Assembly (NCBI GenBank): GCA_905221345.1
Contig: CAJNCW010000003.1
Span: forward strand, 124,001-188,000
Length of the DNA: 64,000 nt
Source of the DNA: a bacterium
GTDB lineage: Bacteria > Bacillota > Bacilli > Lactobacillales > Streptococcaceae
Direction: 5' to 3'
Part shown: positions 43,595 through 52,405 of the stretch, piece by piece
How positions within the stretch are numbered: the first letter of the stretch is position 1
Layout: every line of letters starts with the position of its first letter
Position numbers and translations under genes: made by a program
The notes under the pieces: generated by a model
Databases searched by the model: none
What the model saw: only the letters and a program-made list of their open reading frames with translations
What the model was told of the DNA's origin: nothing

Positions 43595-44542
43595 ATGAAA
43601 TCCTACAATACCTTGAATGATTATTATCGAAAACTTTTTGGAGAAAAGACTTTCAAAGTTCCTATTGATGCGGGGTTTGACTGTCCTAATCGTGATGGAA
43701 CTGTGGCTCATGGGGGCTGTATTTTTTGTACGGTTTCTGGTTCTGGAGATGCCATTGTGGCACCGGATGCCCCTATTCGAGAGCAATTTTATAAGGAAAT
43801 TGACTTTATGCACCGCAAATGGCCAGATGTTAAAAAGTATCTAGTTTATTTCCAAAACTTTACCAACACCCATGAAAAGGTGGAAGTGATTCGGGAACGT
43901 TACGAACAGGCTATCAACGAGCCAGGTGTAGTAGGAATCAATATCGGAACACGGCCAGACTGTTTACCCGATGAAACCATCGAATATTTGGCTGAGTTAT
44001 CGGAACGCATGCATGTGACGGTAGAATTGGGTTTACAGACAACCTTTGAAGCAACCTCTGACCTGATTAACCGTGCCCATTCTTATGAATTGTACGTGGA
44101 AACGGTCAAGCGTTTGAGGAAATATCCCAAGATTGAGATTGTTTCCCATCTGATCAACGGTCTTCCTGGGGAAACCCATGAGATGATGGTTGAAAATGTA
44201 CGTCGCTGTGTCACGGACAATGATATTCAAGGAATTAAACTGCACTTGCTTCACCTCATGACCAATACACGGATGCAGCGGGATTACCATGAGGGACGCT
44301 TGCAACTGATGAGTCAGGATGAGTATGTCAAGGTTATCTGTGATCAACTGGAAATCATTCCCAAGCATATCGTCATCCATCGAATCACAGGAGATGCACC
44401 TAGAGATATGCTGATTGGTCCCATGTGGAGCCTCAATAAATGGGAAGTTTTGAATAGCATAGAGAATGAGATGCGACGCCGCGGAAGTGTGCAAGGATGC
44501 AAGGCTGTAAAACAGGAGTTTAAAAATGAAAAGACCACTTGA
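43595..44542 (+). CDS. TIGR01212 family radical SAM protein (YtqA/YhcC)
   Basis: 315 residues. The radical SAM cysteines are in CPNRDGTVAHGGCIFC, spaced as in the YhcC/YtqA group rather than the plain CxxxCxxC, and NIGTRPDCLPDE and LINGLPGET follow. Substrate unknown; the next gene is a YtqB-type methyltransferase, the same order as in B. subtilis, and some work links that pair to tRNA modification (memory, not certain). An in-frame ATG lies at 43586 inside the -10 box; 43595 is the usable start, without a ribosome site. Confidence 0.88.
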   Translation: MKSYNTLNDYYRKLFGEKTFKVPIDAGFDCPNRDGTVAHGGCIFCTVSGSGDAIVAPDAPIREQFYKEIDFMHRKWPDVKKYLVYFQNFTNTHEKVEVIRERYEQAINEPGVVGINIGTRPDCLPDETIEYLAELSERMHVTVELGLQTTFEATSDLINRAHSYELYVETVKRLRKYPKIEIVSHLINGLPGETHEMMVENVRRCVTDNDIQGIKLHLLHLMTNTRMQRDYHEGRLQLMSQDEYVKVICDQLEIIPKHIVIHRITGDAPRDMLIGPMWSLNKWEVLNSIENEMRRRGSVQGCKAVKQEFKNEKTT

Positions 44543-45083
44543 GATGGCACATGATTTTTTGGCTGAGGTTGTGACTCAGGATGATATCGTAGTGGATGCG
44601 ACTATGGGCAATGGCCATGATACGCTATTTTTAGCCAAGCTAGCCAAGCAAGTCTATGCCTTTGATATCCAGGAGCAGGCTTTGGAGAAAACCCAAGAGC
44701 GTTTGGATCAGGCAGGTATGACAAATGCCCAGTTAATCTTGCAAGGTCATGAGACACTAGACCAGTTTGTGACAGAAGCTAAGGCAGGGATTTTTAATCT
44801 GGGTTATCTACCTTCTGCTGATAAATCCGTCATCACCCAACCTCAGACTACCATCGAAGCCTTAGAAAAGCTGTGTCATTTGCTTGTCAAAGGGGGACGG
44901 ATTGCCATTATGATCTACTATGGTCATGAAGGAGGAGACACCGAGAGGGATGCTGTATTGGATTTTGTTAGCCAGTTGAACCAACAAGAGTATACAGCTG
45001 CCATTTATCGGACTCTCAACCAAGTTAACAATCCACCGTTTTTAGTTATGATTGAAAAATTAGAAAGATATAGACATGGATAA
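44526..45083 (+). CDS. Class I SAM methyltransferase YtqB family
   Basis: 185 residues. VVDATMGNGHDTLFLA is the SAM loop, FDIQEQALEKT the acidic ribose contact, and LGYLPSADKSV the catalytic region, as in YtqB (rRNA/tRNA methyltransferase-like, MnmM group). MnmM completes mnm5s2U in tRNA in Firmicutes, and its partner YtqA-like protein supplies the earlier step in some species; this is a strong family inference, not proven here. Its start overlaps the radical SAM gene by 17 bases. Confidence 0.88.
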   Translation: MKRPLEMAHDFLAEVVTQDDIVVDATMGNGHDTLFLAKLAKQVYAFDIQEQALEKTQERLDQAGMTNAQLILQGHETLDQFVTEAKAGIFNLGYLPSADKSVITQPQTTIEALEKLCHLLVKGGRIAIMIYYGHEGGDTERDAVLDFVSQLNQQEYTAAIYRTLNQVNNPPFLVMIEKLERYRHG

Positions 45084-45330
45084 GCAATACCTACGTGAGA
45101 AATTAGAGGCAATGCGCCAAAATTTTGTCGAGTCAACGCATCACGAGCGAGCAGTCGGGGTGCTCGACGAAGCACATATGAGCAAGAAAATGCTTAAAAT
45201 CAAGAAAAAATTAGTGTCTCTTGAAATGGAACGGTGCCAGAAAAAAATTGAGCACAAAGACTGTTCTAAGATTGATCAGAAGATCCAAGAGCAGAAGGAG
45301 ATGTTTGAATTTTGTTGTAAAAAAGACTAA
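45076..45330 (+). CDS. Small charged protein with C-terminal cysteines
   Basis: 84 residues, very rich in Lys and Glu, predicted mostly helical. It ends in a cluster with cysteines at ERCQKKIEHKDCSK and FEFCCKKD (four Cys), suggesting metal binding or disulphides, but no known motif fits. Overlaps the ytqB-like gene by 8 bases and the antiporter follows 11 bases later, so it is expressed with them. Not recognised. Confidence 0.65.
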   Translation: MDKQYLREKLEAMRQNFVESTHHERAVGVLDEAHMSKKMLKIKKKLVSLEMERCQKKIEHKDCSKIDQKIQEQKEMFEFCCKKD

Positions 45331-45341
45331 GGAGGGTCTAG

Positions 45342-47396
45342 ATGACACTACTAATTTACCTGATTCTATTTTTATTAGTCTTAATCGTTTCAACTACGAC
45401 CAATAAACTTCTCCCTTTTTTGCCCCTCCCCCTTGTACAAATCCTTTTGGGGATTGGGATTGGTTTATTTGTTCCCGATGCGGACTTTCATCTCAATACA
45501 GAGCTGTTTCTGGCCATGGTTATTGGTCCCTTACTTTTCCGGGAGGCAGAAGAAGCTGATATTACGTCCATTTTGAAGCACTGGCGGATTGTTGTCTTTC
45601 TAATTTTTCCTGTGATTTTTATCTCGACCTTAAGCTTGGGGGGCATGGCTCACTTCCTTTGGATGACTCTTCCTTTGGCTGCCTGTTTAGCAGTTGGAGC
45701 GGCACTTGGGCCAACAGATTTGGTTGCCTTTGCATCTCTTTCTGAACGTTTTCGTTTTCCCAAACGGGTTTCTAATATTCTAAAAGGGGAAGGACTCTTA
45801 AATGATGCTTCTGGTTTGGTTGCCTTTCAGATGGCTCTGGCTGCTTGGACAACAGGAACGTTTTCTCTCAGCCAAGCTGGAACTTCCCTAGCACTTTCTA
45901 TTCTTGGTGGTTTTGTAGTCGGTTTTGTGACGGCTATGGTCAATCGTTTTTTGCATAGCTTTTTACTGAGTGTGCGAGCGATAGATATAGCCAGTGAACT
46001 ATTGCTAGAGCTAAGTTTGCCGCTCATGAACTTTTTTATCGCAGAAGAGTTTCATGTTTCAGGAATTATCGCAGTAGTGGTTGCAGGTATTTTAAAGGCC
46101 AGTCGTTTTAAGAAAATTACGCTCCTTGAGGCTCAGGTAGACACCGTGACGGAGACCGTCTGGCACACCGTGACCTTTATGCTAAATGGATCAGTCTTTG
46201 TTCTCTTGGGAATGGAATTAGAGTTGATTGCAGAGCCAATTTTGTCTAATTCTCTCTACAATCCCCTTCTTTTACTGCTTTCAGTTGTCGTTCTGACCTT
46301 CTTGCTTTTTGCGATCCGCTTTGTCATGATTGCTGGTTTTTACTTTGTGAGGACGCGTCGACTTAAGAAAAAAATTCATAAGTACATGAAAGATATGCTC
46401 CTTTTGACCTTCTCTGGTGTCAAAGGGACAGTATCTATCGCGACTATTCTCCTCATACCAAGTCATTTGGAGCAGGAATATCCTTTGTTGCTCTTCTTTG
46501 TAGCAGGCGTTACACTGTTGAGCTTTTTAACGGGTTTACTGGTCCTCCCTCACTTATCTGAGGAACAAGAGGAAAGCAAGGACCATTTGATGCATATTGC
46601 GATTTTGAATGATGTAGCTGCAGAATTAGAAAAAGAACTGGACCATCACAAGAACAAACTTCCTCTTTATGCAGCTATTGATAATTATCATGGTCGGATT
46701 GAAAATCTCATCCTTAGTCTGGAAAATAAGAGAGTCCAAGAGGATTGGGAGTCCCTAAAGCTTCTTATCTTGAGTATTGAGAGTGACGGTTTGGAGCAAG
46801 CCTATGAAGAAAATAGAATCAGTGAGCGTGGCTATCGAGTTTACCAACGTTACCTAAAAAACATGGAGCAGAGTATCAATCGGAATTTCGCTTCTAGAGT
46901 GACTTATTACTTCCTAGTTTCCTTACGGATACTGCGCTTTCTACTCCATGAAATGTTTACCTTTGGCAAAACTTTCCGTAGTTGGATGAATGAAGAATCT
47001 CGTAAACTACTAGCGATTGACTATGATCAGATTTCAGAGTTGTATTTGGAAAATACAGAGCTGATTATCGAGAGTTTGGAAAACCTCAAAGGGGTTTACA
47101 AGAGTTCTCTGATTAGTTTTATGCAAGAGTCTCGTCTACGAGAGACGGCCATTATTGGAAGTGGTGCCTTTGTTGAGCGGGTTATCAATCGCATCAAGCC
47201 AAACAATATCGATGAAATGCTACGAGGCTACTATCTCGAACGTAAGGCAATCTTTGAATACGAAGAAGCTAAACTGATAACAGCCAAGTATACCAAAAAA
47301 CTACGACAAAATGTGAATAATTTAGAAAATTATTCTCTGAAAGAGGCTGCAAATACCTTGCCTTATGATATGCTAGATTTAATCAGAAGAACTTAG
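45342..47396 (+). CDS. CPA1-family cation:proton antiporter (NhaP/YvgP-like)
   Basis: 684 residues. About 12 helices in the first 405 residues, with GPTDLVAFASL and the ND site LNDASGLVAF of electroneutral Na+/H+ antiporters; a cytoplasmic C-terminal region of about 280 residues is predicted helical and probably regulatory. The ion (Na+, K+ or other) is not readable. GGAGGGTCTAG precedes the ATG. It follows the 84-residue protein by 11 bases. Confidence 0.9.
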   Translation: MTLLIYLILFLLVLIVSTTTNKLLPFLPLPLVQILLGIGIGLFVPDADFHLNTELFLAMVIGPLLFREAEEADITSILKHWRIVVFLIFPVIFISTLSLGGMAHFLWMTLPLAACLAVGAALGPTDLVAFASLSERFRFPKRVSNILKGEGLLNDASGLVAFQMALAAWTTGTFSLSQAGTSLALSILGGFVVGFVTAMVNRFLHSFLLSVRAIDIASELLLELSLPLMNFFIAEEFHVSGIIAVVVAGILKASRFKKITLLEAQVDTVTETVWHTVTFMLNGSVFVLLGMELELIAEPILSNSLYNPLLLLLSVVVLTFLLFAIRFVMIAGFYFVRTRRLKKKIHKYMKDMLLLTFSGVKGTVSIATILLIPSHLEQEYPLLLFFVAGVTLLSFLTGLLVLPHLSEEQEESKDHLMHIAILNDVAAELEKELDHHKNKLPLYAAIDNYHGRIENLILSLENKRVQEDWESLKLLILSIESDGLEQAYEENRISERGYRVYQRYLKNMEQSINRNFASRVTYYFLVSLRILRFLLHEMFTFGKTFRSWMNEESRKLLAIDYDQISELYLENTELIIESLENLKGVYKSSLISFMQESRLRETAIIGSGAFVERVINRIKPNNIDEMLRGYYLERKAIFEYEEAKLITAKYTKKLRQNVNNLENYSLKEAANTLPYDMLDLIRRT

Positions 47397-47425
47397 ATGA
47401 TGAAGAAAATGACGGAGGATGGAAC

Positions 47426-48310
47426 ATGAAAAAGTGGTGGAAAGAGCTGATGGACAGGCCCTTATTGAAAGCTTTTTTGCATTATTATCAAGCATCTGAT
47501 AGCGAGTTGACCAGTGTTGCGGTTGCCTACTATTGGTTGATTTCTATCTTTCCTTTGCTAATGATAATGGTCAATATTTTGCCTTATTTTCAGATTCCAG
47601 TCTCAAATTTCTTACTTACAATTAAGGAATTTTTGCCTGATACAGTCTATGATGTGGTCGCCAAGATTGTCCGAGAAGTTCTGACTCAACCATCGACAGG
47701 TTTATTGAGTTTTGCCGTTTTATCTGCACTTTGGACTTTTTCAAAATCAATGGATTTCCTTCAAAAAGCCTTTAACAAAGCCTATGGAGCGACTAAGAGT
47801 CGAGGGATTATCTCCCATCAGTTGATGAGTTTGCTTGTTAGCCTTGGCTTGCAGATTCTTTTTGCCCTAGCCTTGTTTTTGAGTATGTTTGGTCGTATGT
47901 TGCTCAACCTCCTCAAAACTTACTGGCAATCAGACAGCCCGCTATTTTCCTACCTGCAAGATTTTACAGGCCCTCTAGTCTATGCTTTGATCTTTGCCAT
48001 TCTGGTTATGATTTATTACTTCCTTCCAAAAGTAAAAACACCACGAATCCGCTATGTTTTACCAGGAAGTGTCTTTGTCTTGCTGACTCTTATCTTTTTA
48101 TTGAATATCTTTTCTGTTTATTTTAACAACTATGTCAATCACCTAGTGGATGTCCGTTTTTTCAGTTCCATCATTGTGGTAGTCATGATGTTCTGGTTTA
48201 TTCTCATTGCAAAGATTTTAATTATCGGAGCAATTATCAATGCCAGTGTGCAGAGCTTGAAAGATCCAAAGTTTCGTGATAACACATTCTTTTTAAAAAA
48301 TAAAGAATAA
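47426..48310 (+). CDS. YihY/BrkB family membrane protein
   Basis: 294 residues with six hydrophobic helices. AYYWLISIFPLLMI near the N-terminus and ALWTFSKSMDFLQKAFNKAYG are the BrkB family blocks. Despite the old name ribonuclease BN, it is an integral membrane protein of unknown transport-like role. GGAGGATGGAAC precedes the ATG. Ends in a terminator whose T run leads into a MarR operator. Confidence 0.9.
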   Translation: MKKWWKELMDRPLLKAFLHYYQASDSELTSVAVAYYWLISIFPLLMIMVNILPYFQIPVSNFLLTIKEFLPDTVYDVVAKIVREVLTQPSTGLLSFAVLSALWTFSKSMDFLQKAFNKAYGATKSRGIISHQLMSLLVSLGLQILFALALFLSMFGRMLLNLLKTYWQSDSPLFSYLQDFTGPLVYALIFAILVMIYYFLPKVKTPRIRYVLPGSVFVLLTLIFLLNIFSVYFNNYVNHLVDVRFFSSIIVVVMMFWFILIAKILIIGAIINASVQSLKDPKFRDNTFFLKNKE

Positions 48311-48342
48311 AAAAAGGCACTTTGTTTTCAAAGTGTCTTTTT
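48311..48342 (+). terminator. Terminator after the BrkB gene
   Basis: GGCACTTTG/CAAAGTGTC with loop TTTT (48325-48328), an A-run before and T5 after. The T tract overlaps the first bases of the next operator. Confidence 0.88.
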
Positions 48343-48372
48343 GTTGCAAATGCAACAAAAATGTGCTATTCT
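48341..48372 (+). promoter_or_regulatory. Self-regulated MarR promoter with operator palindrome
   Basis: Palindrome TTGTTGCAaaTGCAACAA (48341-48358) contains the -35 TTGCAA (48344-48349). After a 17-base spacer comes an extended -10 TGcTATTCT (hexamer 48367-48372). Repressor bound to the palindrome would cover the -35, so negative autoregulation is likely. Confidence 0.65.
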
Positions 48373-48399
48373 ATCATCATAGATACGAGAGGAGGAAAC

Positions 48400-48852
48400 A
48401 TGTCGTTATTACACGAAATCGGAATTATAGCCCGTGCCCTAGATTCTATTGCTAATATTGAGTTTCGTGATGTTGAACTAGCTCGTGGGCAATATCTTTA
48501 TTTAGTACGGATCAAGGAGAATCCAGGAATCATTCAAGAAGCCTTGTCGGATTTACTGAAAGTTGACCGTTCGACAGTTGCTCGTTCAGTAAAAAAACTG
48601 GAAGAAAAGGGGTTAATAAAACAAGGAATGACCAGTACAAATCGAAAAAATAAAGAGTGGTTTGTCACTGAAAAAGGAGAGGCACTTTATCCTTTTATCC
48701 TTGCTGAACATCACTATTCAGAGAATTCTGCTCTAAAAGGATTTTCTAGGGAAGAGGCAAGGGAACTGGAGAGCCTACTAATTCGGGTTAGAAAAAATAT
48801 TACAAGTGATTGGGATATGGTCAAAAAAGGCCAGAAAAGAAATTATTTATAA
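48400..48852 (+). CDS. MarR family transcriptional regulator
   Basis: 150 residues from ATG 48400, preceded by GGAGGAAAC. Recognition region LLKVDRSTVARSVKKLEEKGLI and wing STNRKNKEWFVTEKG are MarR-type. The effector is not known. The B3/B4 protein gene begins 13 bases after its stop, so the pair is a likely operon. The upstream open frame to 48322 runs through the promoter and is not coding. Confidence 0.9.
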   Translation: MSLLHEIGIIARALDSIANIEFRDVELARGQYLYLVRIKENPGIIQEALSDLLKVDRSTVARSVKKLEEKGLIKQGMTSTNRKNKEWFVTEKGEALYPFILAEHHYSENSALKGFSREEARELESLLIRVRKNITSDWDMVKKGQKRNYL

Positions 48853-48865
48853 TAAGAGGTGAAAG

Positions 48866-49573
48866 ATGAAAGTTATCGTTGAAAATGAATTTTGGAGCTT
48901 GTTTCCAGAAGCACAGATTAGCGTTTTAGTAGTAAAGGGATTAGATAATACAGTTGATGAAAGCAAGGATCCCTATTTCAAAACCTTGCTAGATAAGGGA
49001 GCTAAACGAGCTGAGGATTTCATTTCGGATGAGAATTTTACTCAGAATGATGTCATTCAAGAATGGCGTCAGGCTTTCAGCAAGTTCAAAACGAAAAAAG
49101 GAGCACGCTCCTCTATAGAAGCTCTGCTTAAAAGGGTCAGTCAGGGAAGAGAGTTTAATCCCATCAATCCCTTAGTAGACATCTATAATAGTGTCTCACT
49201 ATCTTATGCTGTTCCCTGTGGTGGCGAAGATGTGAACAAGATTGTAGGTAATCTTCATCTTGGTCAGGCTAAGGGAGGAGAACCTTTCTTTCCACTAGGA
49301 GCTGAAAACGATGCTCCTGCACTTCCAGAAGAGCTGATCTATTACGATGATGAAGGAGCGGTTTGTCGCTGTCTCAACTGGAGAGAGGCACAGAGAACCA
49401 TGTTGACAGAAGAGACAAAAGATGCTGTCTTAGTGATTGAAGCGATTAATGCTGAACAGGCAACACGTGCTCGGGATGCCATGGAAGAATTACAGGACTT
49501 GGTAAAGGACTACTTTGGTGTTCAAGGCAAACTGATTCATTTAACTTCTGAGTTCCCAGAAATTACACTTTAA
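48866..49573 (+). CDS. B3/B4 (PheT-like) domain protein
   Basis: 235 residues. Shares the B3/B4 tRNA-synthetase beta-chain domain: SIEALLKRV, NPLVDIYNSVSLSYAVPCGGED and the closing KGGEPFFPLG. Free-standing B3/B4 proteins may clear mischarged tRNA or bind amino acids; unproven. AGAGGTGAAAG precedes the ATG. It sits under the MarR promoter and ends at a long terminator shared with queA. Confidence 0.85.
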   Translation: MKVIVENEFWSLFPEAQISVLVVKGLDNTVDESKDPYFKTLLDKGAKRAEDFISDENFTQNDVIQEWRQAFSKFKTKKGARSSIEALLKRVSQGREFNPINPLVDIYNSVSLSYAVPCGGEDVNKIVGNLHLGQAKGGEPFFPLGAENDAPALPEELIYYDDEGAVCRCLNWREAQRTMLTEETKDAVLVIEAINAEQATRARDAMEELQDLVKDYFGVQGKLIHLTSEFPEITL

Positions 49574-49576
49574 ACA

Positions 49577-49637
49577 GAAATAGCCCTGTCATCTCTTAGG
49601 AATAAACTATCCTAAAGAAATGACGGAGCTATTTTTA
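49577..49637. terminator. Long bidirectional terminator between B3/B4 gene and queA
   Basis: AAATAGC (49578-49584) pairs with GCTATTT (49628-49634), with inner pairing TGTCAT/ATGACG and TTAGGA/TCCTAA. T run on the plus strand; the queA stop lies in the right arm. Confidence 0.8.
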
Positions 49638-50663
49638 ATAGATAAACATGGCATCACCGAAACTGAAGAAACGGTAGTGTTCTTGAATAGCGTGCTGGTA
49701 AGCATCTAGGACTAAGTCACGGCCTGCAAAGGCAGAAACCAACATGACGAGGGTTGATTTGGGCAGGTGGAAGTTGGTTGAGAAGGCATCGACAACCCTC
49801 CACTCGTAACCAGGTTTGATAAAGATATTGGTCCAACCAGAATCTGCTTGGATTTGCCCATTAAACTTGGAACCGATAGTTTCCAGTGTGCGGATAGAAG
49901 TGGTTCCAACAGCGATAACACGACCTCCATTTTCCTTAACAGAGCGAAGGGTGGCAGCTGCTTCCTCAGAAAGCTGGTAGAATTCGGAGTGCATTTCGTG
50001 TTCGTCCAGATTGTCCACAGAAACGGGTCTAAAAGTTCCGAGTCCGACATGAAGAGTGAGATAGACTAGATGGACACCTTTTGCTTGGATTTCTGATAGC
50101 AGTTCTTTGGTGAAGTGCAGGCCAGCAGTTGGTGCAGCAGCAGAGCCACTTTCTTTAGCGTAGACCGTTTGATAACGTTCACGGTCATCTAGTTTTTCGT
50201 GGATGTAGGGCGGTAGTGGCATTTCACCTAGACTTTCTAAAACTTCCAGGAAAATTCCTTGGTATTCAAAGCGGACAATGCGGCCTCCGTGGGTCAATTC
50301 CTCCGTAACGACAGCGCTAAGGCGACCATCACCAAAGCTGACGCGAGTACCGACCTTGAGGCGTTTGGCAGGTTTGGCTAGGACTTCCCACTCATCACCG
50401 GCAGTATTTTTGAGCAGGAGAAGTTCCACATGGCCTCCTGTTTCTTCCTTTTGACCATAAAGGCGGGCTGGTAGAACACGGGTGTCGTTCATGACAAGGG
50501 CATCACCTGGTTCCAACATATCGATGATGGAGTGGAAGTGCTTATCCTGAAATTCTCCCCTCTCTCGGTTGACGATGAGGAGTTTAGAGGCATCTCGTTT
50601 TTCAAGTGGTGTTTGGGCAATCAATTCCTCTGGCAAGTGGAAATCAAAATCAGCTGTATTCAT
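49635..50663 (-). CDS. queA: SAM:tRNA ribosyltransferase-isomerase QueA
   Basis: 342 residues. Adds the epoxycyclopentanediol of queuosine using SAM as ribosyl donor. [30 protein letters not shown] and GLHFTKELL are signature blocks. No other queuosine gene (tgt, queG) lies in the window. The leader has only a weak AGAAAG before the ATG. Diverges from nagB. Confidence 0.96.
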   Translation of the reverse strand: MNTADFDFHLPEELIAQTPLEKRDASKLLIVNRERGEFQDKHFHSIIDMLEPGDALVMNDTRVLPARLYGQKEETGGHVELLLLKNTAGDEWEVLAKPAKRLKVGTRVSFGDGRLSAVVTEELTHGGRIVRFEYQGIFLEVLESLGEMPLPPYIHEKLDDRERYQTVYAKESGSAAAPTAGLHFTKELLSEIQAKGVHLVYLTLHVGLGTFRPVSVDNLDEHEMHSEFYQLSEEAAATLRSVKENGGRVIAVGTTSIRTLETIGSKFNGQIQADSGWTNIFIKPGYEWRVVDAFSTNFHLPKSTLVMLVSAFAGRDLVLDAYQHAIQEHYRFFSFGDAMFIY

Positions 50664-50698
50664 TTTTTCATCATTCTTTCTAAGTTCTAATCTTATCC

Positions 50699-50707
50699 AT
50701 TATAACA
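50699..50707 (-). promoter_or_regulatory. queA promoter (extended -10)
   Basis: Minus strand TGtTATAAT with hexamer 50699-50704. No good -35. Confidence 0.5.
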
Positions 50708-50741
50708 TGTTTCAAGTTTGGACGCTCTTTTTTTAGAAATT

Positions 50742-50783
50742 AAATCGTTTTCACTTGACAAAAATTGGTCTATACCATATAAT
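50742..50783 (+). promoter_or_regulatory. nagB promoter with NagR-type operator and possible cre
   Basis: TTGACA (50755-50760) and TATAAT (50778-50783) at 17 bases. The spacer holds ATTGGTCTATACCAT (50764-50778), a near-palindrome matching GntR-family NagR/DasR (dre) sites, so a repressor would sit between the two boxes. Just upstream, AAATCGTTTTCA (50742-50753) resembles half or more of a CcpA cre site. Confidence 0.7.
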
Positions 50784-50809
50784 AAATATAGAAACATGGA
50801 GGATATAAA

Positions 50810-51517
50810 ATGAAAGTTATAAAAGTTGAGAATCAAGTCGAAGGTGGAAAAGTAGCTTTTGAGATTTTGAAGGAAAAATTGGCCAATGGCGCTCAAACAT
50901 TAGGACTTGCGACAGGAAGCAGTCCACTTGAGTTTTACAAAGAAATCGTAGAGAGTGACCTTGATTTGTCAAATCTAACCAGTGTGAACCTTGATGAGTA
51001 TGTGGGGCTTGATGGGGACAATCCTCAGTCTTATCGTTACTTTATGCAAGAAAATTTGTTCAACCAAAAACCATTTAAAGAAAGCTTCTTACCTCGTGGG
51101 ATTAAGGACAATGCTGAAGCTGAAGTTGAACGCTACAACCAAATTTTGGCTGACCATCCAGTTGATTTGCAAATCTTGGGAATCGGTCGCAATGGACATA
51201 TCGGCTTTAATGAGCCTGGTACTCCATTTGACAGTCAAACGCACTTAGTTGAGCTTGACCAGTCCACAATCGAAGCCAATGCTCGCTTCTTTGACAAGAT
51301 TGAAGATGTCCCAACTCAAGCCATTTCAATGGGAATTAAAAACATCTTGGATGCCAAGTCAATTATTCTCTTTGCTTACGGTGAGTCAAAAGCAGAAGCC
51401 ATTGCTGGAACAGTATCAGGCCCAGTAACTGAAAGTCTACCAGCAAGTAGCCTCCAAAACCACCCTGATGTGACTATTATTGCGGATGCAGCAGCGCTTA
51501 GCTTGCTTGAAAAATAA
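50810..51517 (+). CDS. nagB: Glucosamine-6-phosphate deaminase
   Basis: Converts GlcN-6-P to fructose-6-P and ammonia, opening amino sugars to glycolysis. 235 residues, the short allosteric-site-poor Firmicute form. [23 protein letters not shown], and [15 protein letters not shown] are the signature. TGGAGGATATAAA precedes the ATG. Its promoter carries a NagR-type operator. It works opposite to glmM/glmS in the same sugar pool. Confidence 0.96.
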   Translation: MKVIKVENQVEGGKVAFEILKEKLANGAQTLGLATGSSPLEFYKEIVESDLDLSNLTSVNLDEYVGLDGDNPQSYRYFMQENLFNQKPFKESFLPRGIKDNAEAEVERYNQILADHPVDLQILGIGRNGHIGFNEPGTPFDSQTHLVELDQSTIEANARFFDKIEDVPTQAISMGIKNILDAKSIILFAYGESKAEAIAGTVSGPVTESLPASSLQNHPDVTIIADAAALSLLEK

Positions 51518-51524
51518 AAAGTAC

Positions 51525-51562
51525 AAGAACCACTTGCTCTTTGGAGTGAGTGGTTCTTTACT
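51525..51562 (+). terminator. Terminator after nagB
   Basis: AAGAACCACT (51525-51534) pairs with AGTGGTTCTT (51549-51558) with further GCTC/GAGT pairing. The following tract TTACTTC is weak in T. The rest of the 180-base gap to the rhomboid stop is AT-rich and holds an orphan -10 box near 51678. Confidence 0.75.
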
Positions 51563-51697
51563 TCAAATGTTCACTGTTCTGCTAAAAGAAATTTTTTTGC
51601 AAATCACCGTAACAGTTGTTGATATTTCATATAAAAAGGCATCCAATAGAAAATTCTTAAATGTCTGTAAACTTTGATATAATCGTATTGACTATTC

Positions 51698-52297
51698 TTA
51701 TGATGCTATACGATTTTTATTAAGACAGTTGTTGATGCTGGAAACCATGATATAACTGGCAATTCCTGACATGTGAAGAAAGGTCGAAATCCAGCCTGTT
51801 ATATTTGGTAGAAGCATGGTGAGAGATAGAACGATTAAAAGGATATAAAATAGTTTTAATCCTAAATTGAAATTCTTCCATATACCAAACATACTCATCA
51901 CCCCACCCATTACAAAAGCATAGCCAATAGCAGAGATACCCGATGCCTGAATTTCTTGATTCTGTGTTAATATATGGAATACAATCGAAGATATTACCAT
52001 AGAAGTAATAAAAACTAAAAATACATATTTTGATCCCCTTTTATACTCCAATAGCCCACCAAAAGGAAGTAACATTAAAGTATTTAAAACTAAATGAAAC
52101 CATATAAACCATACTGGTGCTTCTTTACTTCCATGCATAAATGTACCACTAAAGTATTGCCAACAATAAATTGGCTTTGAATGAAATGCAAATAAGTCAT
52201 ACATTACACTTCCCCAAAAGGTAGTAAGAATTCCTAGCAATAAACAAATTACAACTAAAATACTTACTACAGGGTAAATTTTTATGATTCTTTTCAT
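51698..52297 (-). CDS. Rhomboid family intramembrane serine protease
   Basis: 199 residues with about six hydrophobic helices. The catalytic serine is in ASGISAIGYAF (GxSx) and the His in FLHMSGIASY; HLVLNTLML gives the oxyanion-side His and Asn. All parts of an active rhomboid are therefore in place. The sequence is AT-rich with many Ile, Asn and Lys, and it is inserted between nagB and rpsU, which are neighbours in pneumococcus as I recall, so it looks acquired. GAAGTGA is a weak ribosome site. Confidence 0.9.
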   Translation of the reverse strand: MKRIIKIYPVVSILVVICLLLGILTTFWGSVMYDLFAFHSKPIYCWQYFSGTFMHGSKEAPVWFIWFHLVLNTLMLLPFGGLLEYKRGSKYVFLVFITSMVISSIVFHILTQNQEIQASGISAIGYAFVMGGVMSMFGIWKNFNLGLKLFYILLIVLSLTMLLPNITGWISTFLHMSGIASYIMVSSINNCLNKNRIAS

Positions 52298-52351
52298 GTT
52301 ATAGATTCACTTCTAAATAATACTAATTTTTGCTAATCAATATGTGCCACT

Positions 52352-52380
52352 ATTATATCATTTCCATCTATAAATGTTAA
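52352..52380 (-). promoter_or_regulatory. Rhomboid gene promoter
   Basis: Minus strand TTAACA (52375-52380), 17-base spacer, extended TGaTATAAT (hexamer 52352-52357). Start near 52345, leader of about 48 bases. Confidence 0.65.
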
Positions 52381-52405
52381 TCAATTTTAACAAGATTAAA
52401 ATTGA
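52381..52405. promoter_or_regulatory. Dyad between rhomboid and rpsU promoters
   Basis: TCAATTTTAA (52381-52390) and its perfect complement TTAAAATTGA (52396-52405), five bases apart, immediately upstream of the rhomboid -35. Either an operator or the terminator of a lost gene; no T run on plus. Confidence 0.5.
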
